DNA of 64,000 nt from Raphanus sativus (GCF_000801105.2 NC_079514.1:11098001-11162000); one strand, 5' to 3'; positions 39,314 through 51,679 are shown, counted from the first letter of the stretch. A program made the numbers and translations. Notes: a model not told the origin generated them from the letters alone.

Positions 39314-40447
39314 CTAAACCGGTAACTTCACGGAATCGCTGGTTAAACTTAAACCATTTGTATCGGTATGTTGAGCTTGAACAGACGATGTTCCTTCACC
39401 GTTCTTATTGACTTCAACTCTCGGCGAAGGAACCGGCGTACTCCTCCACCAAAACGACATGCTTCTAAGAAAACGCCACCGGTCTGCTCCTACCGAGTCA
39501 CCCGCCGGACTTGTTACTGCATTTGCTCTAATACAACCAGTACCATCTAGCCTAATCGAACTATCATCGGGGCTCCGCCACATAAACGACGGTGTTTTGA
39601 TGAACAACCACTGGTTTGATTTAACCCTTGAGCGGCCAGCCAATTTACCACTCCTCGGTAGAACCAAAAGACTTTTCGACCGGTTCATTTTACCTTTCAT
39701 CATTATCTTCTTTCTTAAATCATCCGGTAACCGTAGAGTAAACCGCTCGGTACATTCTCCAGGTAACACCAGCGAATGTCCCGTCGTGTGTGACCTCGAG
39801 AATTTGACACGCGCAACACTCTCCACTTCCGGTTCAGGAATCACGGTTAGCTGCGACTCGATATCCGTTTCGGTTATTACTTCCGGTTCGACAGGTTCAG
39901 TCCTCTTCTGCTGCTGGTCAGCGAGATTCGTGCGGCAAACTGGACAAGTCACGTGACCCTGGAGCCATGCACCGATGCAGTGTGGGTGGAACACGTGATC
40001 ACATTTAGGTAGCAAACGCAGCGTTTCATCGTCCTGAAACTCGTTCAGACAAATCGCACACTCCAACGCATCTTTACCGATCTTCTGCGTCTTTACTTCC
40101 GAGTAGACAAAAGTCGGGAACGTCTCGAGCATCGACGCGTCGAGACCAAGCGCAACCGTCGCGTTCGTTGCTCTTCTCGCTCCTACCCTAGAGTCAACGC
40201 TGTCGTCAACTGCGTGCGTGCAGTGGCGGATGTAGACGGTGAAGAACCCAACGAAGAAGAGCATGGCGACTAAAGCCACAACGAACCCAGCCATGGCCGG
40301 ACTTAGCCTGCCGCCGTAGGCGTACGGGTTACTTGCGTCTTCTTGTCCGGGCTGACTCGACGCAAGCTCCGACCAGGCTAATAGTAGAAACATGACAAGA
40401 GCTGGAAAAGTGTATTGCTTTCTGGTCAACGGTAAAAAACTCTTCAT
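39314..40447 (-). CDS. ATL31: RING-H2 E3 ubiquitin ligase ATL31/CNI1 (intact copy)
   Basis: 377 residues, no introns. Membrane-bound ATL-family E3 that controls seedling response to carbon/nitrogen balance by ubiquitinating 14-3-3 proteins, and also acts in defence (Arabidopsis ATL31). Signal peptide at 1-32, transmembrane helix at ~52-74 ([18 protein letters not shown]), the ATL motif [24 protein letters not shown]2 CAICLNEF...CDHVFHPHC...CPVC at ~132-173, then the long Ser/Arg-rich tail with [20 protein letters not shown] repeats and [11 protein letters not shown], ending KLPV. The family's usual length is ~368. The closest alternative is ATL6. Confidence 0.92.
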   Translation of the reverse strand: MKSFLPLTRKQYTFPALVMFLLLAWSELASSQPGQEDASNPYAYGGRLSPAMAGFVVALVAMLFFVGFFTVYIRHCTHAVDDSVDSRVGARRATNATVALGLDASMLETFPTFVYSEVKTQKIGKDALECAICLNEFQDDETLRLLPKCDHVFHPHCIGAWLQGHVTCPVCRTNLADQQQKRTEPVEPEVITETDIESQLTVIPEPEVESVARVKFSRSHTTGHSLVLPGECTERFTLRLPDDLRKKIMMKGKMNRSKSLLVLPRSGKLAGRSRVKSNQWLFIKTPSFMWRSPDDSSIRLDGTGCIRANAVTSPAGDSVGADRWRFLRSMSFWWRSTPVPSPRVEVNKNGEGTSSVQAQHTDTNGLSLTSDSVKLPV

Positions 40448-41081
40448 GCTTCTGGAGATTCAGAAGCAAAGTTTAGTTTTTCTTTTATATTGAAATTGCT
40501 TCTGTTATCACATGAGAGAAGAGAAGAAATAATGTGAAGTTTATAAAGAGATATAATTTGAAAAGTTGAAGGCTTGGAGAACAAGAAAGAAGGAACGACT
40601 CAAGAAGGTGGTGGGATATGTCCCAGAAAATGTGTCACAAATTGAGGTGACAGACAGTGAAAGTCGTTAGCACCTTGGTGGTGACTTTGGAGAGTTTGAC
40701 TTAGTCTCCCATAATAATATATGTCCTTTTTCTTTTTCTATTTCTTTCTCTATGCTCATTTTCGTATTCTTTGTTCCCTTTCACCATCCTCATTCTTCTT
40801 TTTTTTTGACAAAAGATTACCACCATCCTCATTCTTCTCGTTCTTTGTTATAACTCTTGGAGATTTACCAGACTAGTTTGTAAAAAGCTTGATAAGCTGC
40901 ATCAGCATATAGGAACAAGTTTACTTACATTTGTTTTTTTTTCCACAAGAAAGGAAGCCATTAACTTTAAACATGATAACGAAAATAACCAATTTGCTTT
41001 CGCTTTACTAGTCTTAGCCACCTTTGATTAAATAAGTCCTATTTTTTTTTGAGAAAAGAAGCTAACTCAAATTTTGTTTTA
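40448..41081. promoter_or_regulatory. ATL31 upstream region
   Basis: The first ~240 bases resemble the upstream of the truncated copy. No other gene seen. Confidence 0.45.
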
Positions 41082-41089
41082 TTATTTTA

Positions 41090-42002
41090 TTGGACAAGAC
41101 TTGGGTTCACCCCCTATGGTGAATTTTTAAATTCACCACCTCCCTAATAACCAACCAAAATGCCAACTAGATTAATGATTAAAAAATATTAAATATTTTT
41201 TTCAACAATCAAAATAATTAAAAAAATAAATAGTGTCAATTTTAGTAATGCTAATGTCACTATCTAATCCATAAACTCAAACTCTATACCCTAAATCCAA
41301 ATTCTAAACCCTAAATTCTAAATTATAAATCCAAATTCTATACCCTAAACCCAAATCTTAAACCTTAAACCCAAACCATAAATCATAAACCCAAAAACAT
41401 GAACTCTATACCCAAACCTATACCCTAAACCCAAATCCTAGAACCCAAAAGGTAAATACAAAACCCAAACCCTATACCCTAAATATTTAGATTAATATTG
41501 ATGTTGTTCTTTTGAAATTTAAGGTTAAGAATTAAAGTTTGGATTTAGAGTTCATGGTTTGGGTTACGGTCTAGGGTTTGGGTTTAAAGTCTACAGTTTG
41601 GGTTTAGGGTTTGGGTTTAAGGTCTACAGTTTGGGTTTAGGGTTTATGGTTTGGGTTTAGAGTATAAGATTTGGGTTTAGGGTTTATGGTTTGAGTTTAG
41701 GGTATAGTTTTGGGTTTTGGGTTTAGATTTTTTGGTTTTTGATTTATGGTTTGGGTTTAGGGTTTAAGATTTGGGTTTAGGATATAGAGTTTGGGTTTAT
41801 AAGTTAAAATTTAGGGTTTAGAATTTGGATTTAAGGTATAGAATTTGAATTTAGGGATTAAATAGTGACATTAGTATTATTAAATATGATATTATTTATT
41901 TTTTAAATTATTTTATCATTAATCTAGTTGGCAATTTAATTGGTTATTAGGGAGGTGGTGAATTTAAAGGTTCACCATAGGGGGTGAACCCAAGTCTTGT
42001 CC
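41090..42002. mobile_element. Fold-back element with telomere-like arrays
   Basis: Termini ggacaagacttgggttcacc and its reverse complement continue inward as ~90-base inverted repeats (ccctataatggtgaa-like, then aattcaccacctccctaata). The inside is degenerate ccctaaaccc on the left half and gggtttagggtt on the right half, so the whole element folds back. Probable 8-base target duplication TTATTTTA at 41082-41089 and 42003-42010. No ORF. Confidence 0.8.
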
Positions 42003-42049
42003 TTATTTTAACACTATGTACAAGTTTTTTTTAAGAGTTATTCTTGGGT

Positions 42050-42680
42050 TCACCCTCTAGGGTGAACCTTTAGGTTCACCAACCAATAGAAACTTGTTAT
42101 TTTAGACTCAATATCTTTTAATTAAGGAAATAAATAATTTGTCAAATTATATTATTTTTTCAAAATAAAATTTAAAAATAAAAAAAATAGTATATAAAAA
42201 CGAATTAAAAAAAATTAATGTTGTCAACAAAACACTAAATCCTAAACTCTAATATTAAACCCTAAACTCTAATACTAAACCCTAAACTCTAATCATAAAC
42301 CCTAAACCCTTGGGTAAACCATAAACCCTTGGAAAAAAACCATAAACCCTTGGAAAAAACACTGAACATGTTTTCAACAAAACACTAAACCCTAAACTCT
42401 AATCCTAAACTCTAAACTCTTGGGTAAACCCTAACCTTTGGAAAAACACTAAACATTTGGATAAATTCTAAACTATAAATCTTAAACACTAAACTTCAAA
42501 TCTTATAAATAAATATTTTTTAAAATAATCTTTATTGAGAACTCTTGTTATTTTTATTTATTTAATCCTTTTATTTATTTTAAAAACATAATATAATTTG
42601 GCAAGTTATTTTTGTTTCCTTAGTTAAAAGATACTAGATTTAAAAGAAAAATTTTCTATTGGTTGGTGAATGCAAGAAAA
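42050..42680. mobile_element. Second, related fold-back element
   Basis: Starts cttgggttcaccctctaggg and reads on to ttcaccaaccaatagaaa; the reverse complement of the latter is at 42650-42669. The outer right end is missing or replaced. Between lie aaaccctaaactct repeats. Same family as 41090-42002. Confidence 0.75.
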
Positions 42681-43506
42681 AGTTTTTTTTAACACAGAAA
42701 AAGCTAACCCAAAATTCTCTATTTTTTTATGACAAAAAAATGAACAAGATTTTTTTTTTTTTGATAAAAACATTATGAACAAGTTCCCGGTGAAGTTGGT
42801 GGTTTTACAGTACTTGTAACTTTAACGACTATAAGAGGGATGTATTGAACCAAGAGTTTTAGGAGATTGTGGGATTTGATTAAAATCCCCTGTTATTCAA
42901 GTAGTGATTTTGATTTTTTTTTTTTAAATCCTCTGTTATTCAATATGGAATTTGTGTAAAGTTATTAAACATCACTTGAAATCCTCTGTTATTCAATTAA
43001 CAATTTTTAAAAACCAAATCAAATCTAGTGTTATTCAAAGGTAAACCGTATTCAGAAGAAAATAATTGTTGAGAGGATTTGAGAAGATGTTACGACATTT
43101 TTTAGTTAAAAACAACCCCACTAGAATAACATGTGTAGAGATGGTATTTGAGAGAATTAAAAAAAAATTACTTTGTCGTAAAAACAAAACCTACTCTTTG
43201 CCGTAGAACCTAAAACCTAAAATTGATTCAATTGAGTAAGCCATCTGGAGAACGGGACGAAGAGAGTGAGGACGAGTTCATGGATCGTTAGTGTCAATGT
43301 TTGAAGTGGATTCTTGTTTTCATATTTTAGGATTGGTCGTTGAAAGTGTTTTTTTTTGTTACTTCCTCTTCCATTGTTAATTATTTAGTTTTTTTCTTAT
43401 AGATCTGCAACATGAAAGAGAGTAATGCTACTTGATTGATTCTTTGTAAGTCTTTGAACTTGCAGGTTTCTAAGTTGTGTAGTAGCTTGAAGCGTTTATA
43501 GACACT
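42681..43506. other. Repeat-like intergenic DNA
   Basis: 42840-43040 holds several copies of (a)aatcc(c)tctgttattcaa on one strand, a pattern typical of a decayed DNA transposon; no clear ends. 43040-43506 may be 5' UTR or intron sequence of the short frame that follows. Confidence 0.4.
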
Positions 43507-43680
43507 ATGAGAAGGGGTAGAGGAAAAGGGAGGAAGCAGAATAGTGCATCTGCTCGGAATCAAGACTGTGGAAGCGGTGAAGAAGAAAAGATCCCAGCTT
43601 ACAGGAGAAGAGGAAGGCCACAGAAGGCGATGAAAGATGATTTGGAAGAGGAGGAATCAAAACTTGAACTTGTGAGTTGA
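43507..43680 (+). CDS. Short AT-hook-like fragment
   Basis: 57 residues: MRRGRGKGRKQN..., with a RRRGRPQK AT-hook-like core, then an acidic end (DDLEEEESKLEL) followed directly by gtgagt. The likely reading is the first coding exon of a nuclear protein whose later exons are absent here, since the frame continues only three codons past this donor. Probably a gene fragment; I do not know the parent. Confidence 0.45.
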   Translation: MRRGRGKGRKQNSASARNQDCGSGEEEKIPAYRRRGRPQKAMKDDLEEEESKLELVS

Positions 43681-44265
43681 TGTTTGCACCGATTCTTCTG
43701 TTTGAAACATGTGTCATAGCTAGGATTATTCAGCCTACCCATTACCTCACGAGTTTAATTTTCTTTATAGATAGATAAGGCATCATGCATGTATTGATCT
43801 TTCAGCCTCGTCTAGAACATGGTGACTGCAAGAAAAAAATAACCACACAAAAAACGTAAGAAGAAAAATATATTGACCAAAACTAGTATTTATTTGTATC
43901 AAATCACCTAAATAACTTTAAAATCTATACAAAATATCTTATCAAATCACCTAAAAGATTTTATTTGTATTTTCTTTATTTCACCAAAATCACCCAAAGA
44001 ATTTCAAAACTCACCTAAATCCCATTAAAATTAAAACACTCTAAAAGCTTTTAAAACCTTTGGTTCAATACACCCCCCTAAATAGTGGTCCTCGTGATGA
44101 GTAGTGACTAGTGAGTAATGACTAAATGATTCGTCAATTTTCTTTTTTAACTAGTAACAAAATCTTGACGAAACATAGATTCAGGTTCCTTAGTATATAT
44201 TCTGTCACTCCCTCATTAATCTCAGAAATATAACAGTTTTATACTCCATATGTTTCATTTTTATT
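43681..44265. other. Intergenic DNA
   Basis: AT-rich; tandem tcaaatcacctaaa motifs near 43908-44000. No gene. Confidence 0.4.
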
Positions 44266-44462
44266 GTTTTTCTATGTTTTTTTTTTTTTGTAAAAGTAAA
44301 TGGTTAAACCCGGGTCAATGATGACACAAGCCTAACTCTCGGGTGAAAGTACAGCCCAGGATAGACCCTCTCCTGAGCATTCAAATGAGCCGAAAGTAAT
44401 AGCTCATATCCGCGTGGCAGGTGGGGTTTGAACCCGGGTTCGCCTTTTGTTTTTCTATGTTT
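44266..44462 (-). mobile_element. SINE with target duplication
   Basis: Body 44280-44448 read on the minus strand: begins near the tRNA-derived B box gggttcaaacccc and ends in a poly(A) tail (poly-T on plus, 44280-44289). Flanked by a 14-base direct repeat gtttttctatgttt (44266-44279 and 44449-44462). The A box is not evident and the B box sits very near the 5' end, so it is probably 5'-truncated. Confidence 0.8.
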
Positions 44463-44759
44463 ATGTACACAAATTAAAAAATACTAAGTGATTATATGCG
44501 TACATGCGTGGAGTGAAATGTAAATACGAATAATAGTTGAATAATAATTTTGATCGCTTAACCATAATTATATCGTGTCATGAACTCACAAATATATAGA
44601 GTCATGGAGCTTTAATTTAAAGTTGCTGATTATCGGGCCAGGTATGTTGATATTTTGTTTTTCGTAAAATCATTTAAATTTACGTTGGACTTACATAACA
44701 AATTAGTACATAAAATCAGACTAGTTTAAATGCAGTGGTTACAGCTCATTGTAAGAGTT

Positions 44760-46460
44760 TGCGGATGCCAATGATTATGGTTTTAATTTGTCCCCAAATT
44801 CGGCTTTTTCAATTATTACACTTTTTGGTATATGGAAATCTTGTTCAAAAGATTCGTATGAAGGGTAGTATAGATCGTCAGTCAAGATAGTTTTCTTTCT
44901 AATTGTAAAGGTATTCATCAAATAAGTAGTTTTGAGATCATACTATTCAATGAGTCGAGATACCAGGCGTGACATACAAATCTAATAGGGACTACTGCAG
45001 ACTCGCTGTTGTTTGCTAATCTATCAGATACATGCAATCTAACTGTGAGCTACTCTAACAACGACGAAGAAACTCAAATGAGATCTTAAAGCAGAGCTTT
45101 AGTAACCTTACAAACGTTCACTACCGAAAATGATAATTGGATGAGAACAAGAACAACCAATAGTTATAGTCAAATTTTGCAAAGGAGAACAAAAACCAGC
45201 TACTACGCAACTTTGAGATTGTCCTACCTGGTTCATTGTTTTGGTCGGAATGGACTCCGACAGATAGAAAATGGAAGGAATTGGTGATTGCACCAAATGA
45301 CAAGTGTGATACATACAATACATGTTGAACTAATGTGTACTCCATTATGAACATGCTTGAGTTTTGTATATGTTTCCAAAGATTTCAGCTGTTAATTGCT
45401 TCGGAGAAGAATCAAGAAGGCAGCGCTTCACATGAAAGTTGCATGAGGATGTCAATGCTGACCTGCTCAAGGATGAGTTTCAACTACAAGGGTTTTGGAA
45501 CGAAGTGAATCTCATAACAGTTCTACAACATACCAACCTAGTTCGACTTTGTTCTATACATCATTAGAAACTTTTTGTTCACACAAATTCAACACCGTAA
45601 ACCTTTTGTTCACACGGTGTTGACTTCTTCCACAAGGTTTATGGTGTTGAATTTGTGTGAACAAAAGGTTTCTAATGATGTATAGAACAAAGTTGAACTA
45701 GGTTAATATGTTGTAGAACTGTTATGAGATTCACTTCGTTCCAAAACCTTTGCAGCTGAAACCTATTATCAAGCAGATCAACAGTGACTTCCTCACACAA
45801 ATTTCATGTTAAGCATCACCTTCTTAATTCCTCTCCAAAACAATTAACAGCTGAAATCCTTAGAAACATATACAAAACTTAAACGGGTTCATAATGCAAT
45901 ACGAATTAGTTCCACACGTAGTGTATATATCGCAATTGTCATATGATGCAATCAACAACTCCTTCCACTTCGTATTTGCCAGAGTCCACTCCGACCAGAT
46001 CAATGAACCATATTGGACAATCTAAAAGTGGCGTTCTAGCTAGTTTTGTTATCTTCCGCAAACTTTAAATGTAACAATTAGTTGTTCTTGTTCTCATCCA
46101 AGTATCCTTCGTGGAAGTAAACATTTGTAATGTTATCAAAGCTCTACTTTAAGATCCCATTTGAGTTGTTTTGATTGTTGTTAGAGCAACTCACGGTTAG
46201 ATTGCATATATTTGATATATTAGAATACAACGACGTGTCTGCAACAGAAATCCTTGTTAGATTTGTTTTCCACATCATGTAGTCAGACTCATTAAATAGT
46301 AGGATCCTAGAACACTTATTCCAAGAATACCTTTAGTATGATTTTTCTGGGAATCTGTTGAACAAGATTTCCATATACCAAATAAAATATATTTGAAGAG
46401 ATTGAGTTCGAATATTGTATTATGATACATAATTCATTTTCTCCGAAAGCCACACATCTG
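44760..46460. repeat. 1.7-kb imperfect inverted repeat (fold-back)
   Basis: Left arm ~44760-45605 pairs with right arm ~45635-46460 around a ~30-base loop near 45620. The inner ~115 bases of each arm (45491-45605 with 45636-45750) are almost perfect. Farther out, arms match imperfectly but continuously: ggtatatggaaatcttgttc at 44827 with its complement near 46370, taaaggtattc at 44907 with its complement near 46325, and gcaatctaac at 45035 with its complement near 46200. No ORF of note inside. Confidence 0.85.
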
Positions 46461-47257
46461 AACTTAAAGTCGACAATATAATAAAGTGTAAGGAAAAAGA
46501 TGTTGGAACATTTTTTTGGGCAAAATGATTCAAAATCAAAAGTCAAGAAGATGTTTGACAAAATAACAAGGAACTAGAAGAAAAATATGTCAAATAGAAA
46601 TAATTCTTCTCAAATTAACAAAACATTTGTAACATTTTTAATAAAAAACATTATCACAAAATATCCATGTTTATACAACGCGAATCAAAATCTAGTAACA
46701 AATTAAAACAAAGAGAGAAAAACGGACACATAAAATCTATTCCTATATTATATCTAGATCAAAATAAAGCATAAAAATATTTTTTTCCCCAAAAAAGAAA
46801 AAAAAAAGAGTTTGGGGTTTCAGATGTTAGACCCGTCTCGATTCAAGTGTTGGTGATGGAAACTTCAATTTCTCCGGCCATACTTGAATCTTGACGAGTA
46901 ATTTAATACAATTATTAAAATCTATTATCAATCAGTTAGGAAAAATATTATACATAGAAAACATAAATATAAATAAAACAAACATAAATTTAAAAATTAA
47001 TTTTCTAAATAAAATGTAAAATAAAAAAGAAATTTATACAGCATATAACTAAAATCACATTCATATGTATGATGGTTTAATAAGTAGATTAATTGGGACT
47101 CTTTTTTGGTTTATACCCTTAATTTTGAGTCAAACATTATCATTCTTGTGAAACAAATGACGTTTGATTGAAAAATATATAAGCTTAAGCATGCGATTCA
47201 TACCGAAAAATCTTTGAAATAACACATTTAGCTAAGTTACCTTATATGTTCTACTGA
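46461..47257. other. Intergenic DNA with Helitron debris
   Basis: gaatcaaaatctagt at 46683 looks like a decayed Helitron 3' end. 46890-47040 resembles the 7735-7830 and 8060-8170 parts of the nested Helitron ends (aatcagttaggaaaaatatta). No gene. Confidence 0.4.
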
Positions 47258-50200
47258 TCAAACACATGATGGTTCAAGGTTCTTTTGGTAAGTAGGTATT
47301 GGGACGCCAGAATCATCCGTCAGTTTCTTGTAAGCACTTTGCAATTTTCTTGTCACGGGTCCTACTTTTCCTTCACCGATCACTCTCCCATCAATTTTCA
47401 CAACCTAATAACAGTGACCCCGGATTCATAAGCGTCATGAAACAAACCACAAAAAATGTTCTAAAACGTTTTGCTTCCATTGTTTTGAAATCACTACATT
47501 CCCTGATAGCATTGAACTAGAGATTGGGTATGTACCGGGCTAAGTTCTCCCATAGTTCCTGTAGTCCATACCTGAAAACAGATCGATATGGTTGAAATTT
47601 AATAGTCATTTGGATGGAGCACATCTAAGATTCTAAGATGAAGGAAAAAGATGAGGAAACCTCATCAGCTGTATGGAACTCCGACAAGCTGATGTTTCGT
47701 TCTTCTAAGATGAAATTCTCTTTCACTACCAGTTCCATGACCTATATACATTGATGAGATGATACGAGTTTGGTTATGTATAGTCACTGAGATATGTTAA
47801 GAATAAAGAATGGTAAAAATATTCTTCTCTCTTAACAGTAGCTCGGGTGATGCCAGGGAGACAGTAATCTGCACGGGGAGTGAGAACTCGGCCTTTCTTT
47901 ACCATGAACTGCATCAAAACACACATTACTCCACCATTGAGTAAGCTTTTCTAGAGGATAAATATTTTCAATGAGGATCTTACAATGTTGGTTGCATTGG
48001 TTTCAGACACAAAGCCATCCTTGTCAAGCATGATTGCATCATCAACGTTGGCATTGTTGCTTTCAATCTGTGTCATTATGAAAAAAAAAGAAAGCATCTT
48101 ACAATGATGAAACATGATCACAAATCAAAACTCGATGCGAGGAAAAAAGGATGGAACCTTTGCGAGTATGTTGTTGAGGAGGTTGTTGTGATGAATCTTA
48201 GAATCCAAATTCTAAAAAAAAACAAGAGAAGAAGAAGAAGAGAATAAACAACAATGGACAACAACAACAAACACTTTATGAGAGTTCCAGAGACTTATAC
48301 ATTGGGTGAATTGCGGCGTGTAGTTGCAGTCACCAGCACAATTCCACCATCGTTGTCATATACCGGAGGTTTCCACTCAGCCAGGACTACATTATTTTGA
48401 AGAAAACAAAAAAAAAATCTCATGCCATAAACCATTTTCGAGAGACTAAGTTGTATGCTTGCAAGAGACAAATTTGAAAGTTTTACCGATCAGAGTACAT
48501 CCATAACGGTTAAATGCAGGGCTCATTCCAGAGGTGACCTGAACAAAGTCATCATAAGCTTGTTCGAGTTTAATCTGTATATAACTTTGAACTTGTTAAA
48601 AAGGTGTGTTAAAAATTACCTTTTTGCCTCGAGTTAGAGACAGTCTTATATGTGTATTGTCAAACATCCCATTGGTTATGAGAGTTCTGAAGATGGCTTC
48701 TTTTACCTCCTCCCTGGTTGGGACATTGTTGAAAGCCAGAGCCTTTGCTGAATCAAACAACCTAAATCCAATACTTTCAACATATTAACTAACAAGAATG
48801 ATTCAAAAGAACTGCTAATGTTTTACTCTTGACTTGCTTCTTACCGATCTAGATGTTCTTCAAGTTTGAATACTTTCCCTTTGTATATCCTAAGACCTTC
48901 CCATACAGAGTCACCTCCTTGCACGACCGAGTCAAAAACAGAAACCTTCAAAACAAGAATAAAGAATCATAAGAGTTTAAAAGCAAGCAGCAAATAACAA
49001 AAAGAGATCTATCTATGTATGGTTCAGGCACCTTCGCCATCTCACGTGGCACAATCTCATCACCAACCCAAGCGAAAAGCTTAGCGTTTTCAGGAACTGG
49101 AAGACTGGGAGGAGTTAAGGTGCTGGTCAAGAGAGATGACTTGTGCTTCACGTGGCGCCTGAGGATGTTGTATAGTGGTAAACATTGCTCCAGCAAATCG
49201 TAATGCTTCAAAGGGAATGTCTGACAACAAAATAAAACACGCAATGTAGTTTGATTGAATGATGTTTTGAGTTCCAGAATCATTAGTTGTACTAAACCCA
49301 AACCCGTACATGAGGATAGTTCCTTGGAGACGAGAACCCTGTTGATTTGTGAACAGTCTTGTACCACCATGAAGCCCATAGTCCATCTTCTGGCAATGGA
49401 CCAGCCTCCCATCTTCAAGAACACACAAACAATATGTCATTGTCCTGCTATTCACAGTCAGATACAAGTGAAAGCTAAAGAGTCTTACTTAAGCATAGAG
49501 GCTTGAAACGGTATCTCCAAGTCATTGCACATACCACGTAATGTACCCTGGAAATAAAATGATACAAAAAAAAATAATAAGCAAGAATTGAGTTTCTTGT
49601 CAATATTTTCAATAATACAGCAATGAAACCTCTGGATCTTGCTGAAGCTCATCTGCGTCGACTATTGCTGGTGGTGTTCCCATCTGACAGAGATCGCTGT
49701 ATATCGAAACTAACTCTCCCAATCCCAGTTCAACAAATGATAAAGGGTGTACTTTCTCAAAGGAAGGCTGCAATAAAATTTCAAACAAACATCTCAAACC
49801 TTTAAAAGACCAGACACATAACGTCAATATAAAATAGTTAAGCAGAATTGAGTTTGATAAAGCTAACCATTATGTTAAGAGGATTGCGTATCAAGATAAA
49901 GTGCTTCCCTTTGCTCATTAGCTCACTTGGCAAACCAAGAAGTCGCTGTTTCGATATATGCTGTACATAGAAGAGCAAGAAACACAACACAGAATCATAA
50001 TGTTATCCCAAACACTGTGACGATATAAAAACAAAAATGAAGTCTCTAGATCGGAGTATAACCTTACAGAACCTATATTTCTTGTTTCCTGGACCATAAA
50101 TGATGTCCTTCACCACCTTTTCACCATCACACTCCTACAAAAATGTTGATTTCTCCTCATAATGAGCAGGCTAAGCATTGCTTTAATGCACTGAAACCTG

Positions 50201-50532
50201 AATAAATTTTAACATACCATCTTAGAGAGAAGCTCATCTCTGTATGGCCTATCAGCACCTGTAGATTTAAGATATGCAGCGTATAATGGCTCGTCCAGCA
50301 CTTCAGTGTCATCTCTCTGATTCATATAAACCATAACATATTTTCAAGTTACAGCTCACACCCACAAAAATGTTTTTCAATGAATCAAATGTTCAATTTT
50401 ATTTCCATCATCAGATAAGTAAATTCTCAAAGTCTTCTCTCAGTGAAGCAAGGAAAAAAGTACCTGGGCAAAGGAGTACATGAGAGAGGTGCTGAGTGAT
50501 CTTGGAGCAGACCATGCGTGAATCACCTCCAT
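47258..50532 (-). CDS. Branched-chain-aminotransferase-like PLP enzyme (fold class IV)
   Basis: I join 18 exons: 50464-50532, 50218-50316, 50063-50134, 49868-49960, 49630-49767, 49489-49547, 49310-49412, 49032-49220, 48845-48945, 48620-48761, 48487-48538, 48301-48386, 48158-48211, 47984-48067, 47837-47908, 47661-47741, 47536-47571, 47258-47404; 1677 bases, 558 residues. The N-terminal ~270 residues ([28 protein letters not shown]) resemble a P-loop sulfotransferase-like domain. The C-terminal part ([28 protein letters not shown]-like, [11 protein letters not shown]) is an aminotransferase class IV domain. Matches the Arabidopsis gene recalled as At5g27410. The substrate is not known to me. 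Confidence 0.88.
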
Positions 50533-51679
50533 TACAGACGATTGCTTTGAGACCAAACAGACACTTTGCTCTGTGATCACTCTAGTAACTTAGGGTAAAG
50601 AAAGTCATTGCCTTTGTCCGTGTCTCTCGTTATATATTAACAACCAGAGAATCTTGACCTCATGTTAAAGAAGATAAAACTTCATTTCTCTCTTTTGGGA
50701 AAAGATAAAAAAAAAGTTTCCTATTATTTGATTAGATGATCTTTTCAATTAGTTTAAGCATCTTATCTTATCTCCTGCCACATCGAGTTTGGTGAGTGAT
50801 GATATAATAAAATAAGCAATCAAGATCGAGATTCGTTCTGTATAACCAATAAATCAAATAATTTATATCAACAATGACATCAGATCACTGTCACAGAACA
50901 GAAAGTAGAGGCTAAAATAAACTTTATGCAGAAGATGATAAGAACTTTGTACTCGAACTTTAGGACTCGTGAAAGTGATAAAAGAAAGCCTCAATGTTGG
51001 ATATCAGTTATAAGGAAAGACTCATTGAGAGACTCATTCACCATGCATAAAATGATCATCCAAATCCAAATGATATCTCCTCTCTACCACTCACTCTTAC
51101 TTTATACTACTCCTAGGTAGCACACACGTACAACCCTAATTCTAGGAGACAGCCCATGCGCTCTTGTCTATATGACTACCAAGAAGCAATCCACACAAGC
51201 ACACCCTACTAACTTAGGGTAAAGAAAGTCACTGCCTTTGTCCGTGTCTCTGTGTGATCACCCTACTAACTTAGGGTAAAAGCACCCCATGTGCTGTTGT
51301 CTACTTTATTCATTCCATACTCTTCTAGATCCTTTCCTCCAACTTGCTTCTCATGTCTTGCTTTTCTATCGGGCTAACCCGTAACCTGAGCAGCCTGGCG
51401 GGCTTTCTTCTTTGTGTACTGGTAAGTATTGGCGGTCTACTAGCTTCAAACGTATCAGAAGATCACAAGGATGATAAGTTTTCTTCAAATCCAAACTCTT
51501 AACGTTTTGTAGTAACAAGCAGTGATAGTGTTTAGCGGTTGTATTGCCACAACCAGATGAAACGCTCACGGCAATTTTAACAACCAAACCTTTGACCTGA
51601 TCAACCAACTACCATACAGGAACAAGTTTTAAAGAATCTGTAGTTTCAGTTGTAAAGTAACAAAAATGCTTAAAGCACA
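50533..51679. other. Upstream of the aminotransferase-like gene and 3' flank of the methyltransferase
   Basis: A ~45-base segment (aacttagggtaaagaaagtc...) at 50587-50628 in the probable 5' UTR/promoter is repeated at 51211-51250 with a few changes, and its start again at 51268-51280. No gene seen. Confidence 0.5.

Noticed and set aside
41270..42470. Interstitial telomere from an ancient chromosome fusion
   Set aside because: The repeats are degenerate, change strand mid-way and are bounded by transposon-like inverted termini, so they belong to fold-back elements.
45108..45354. Short minus-strand frames of 70-80 residues
   Set aside because: They lie inside the large inverted repeat, lack codon bias and are not mirrored as coding in the other arm.
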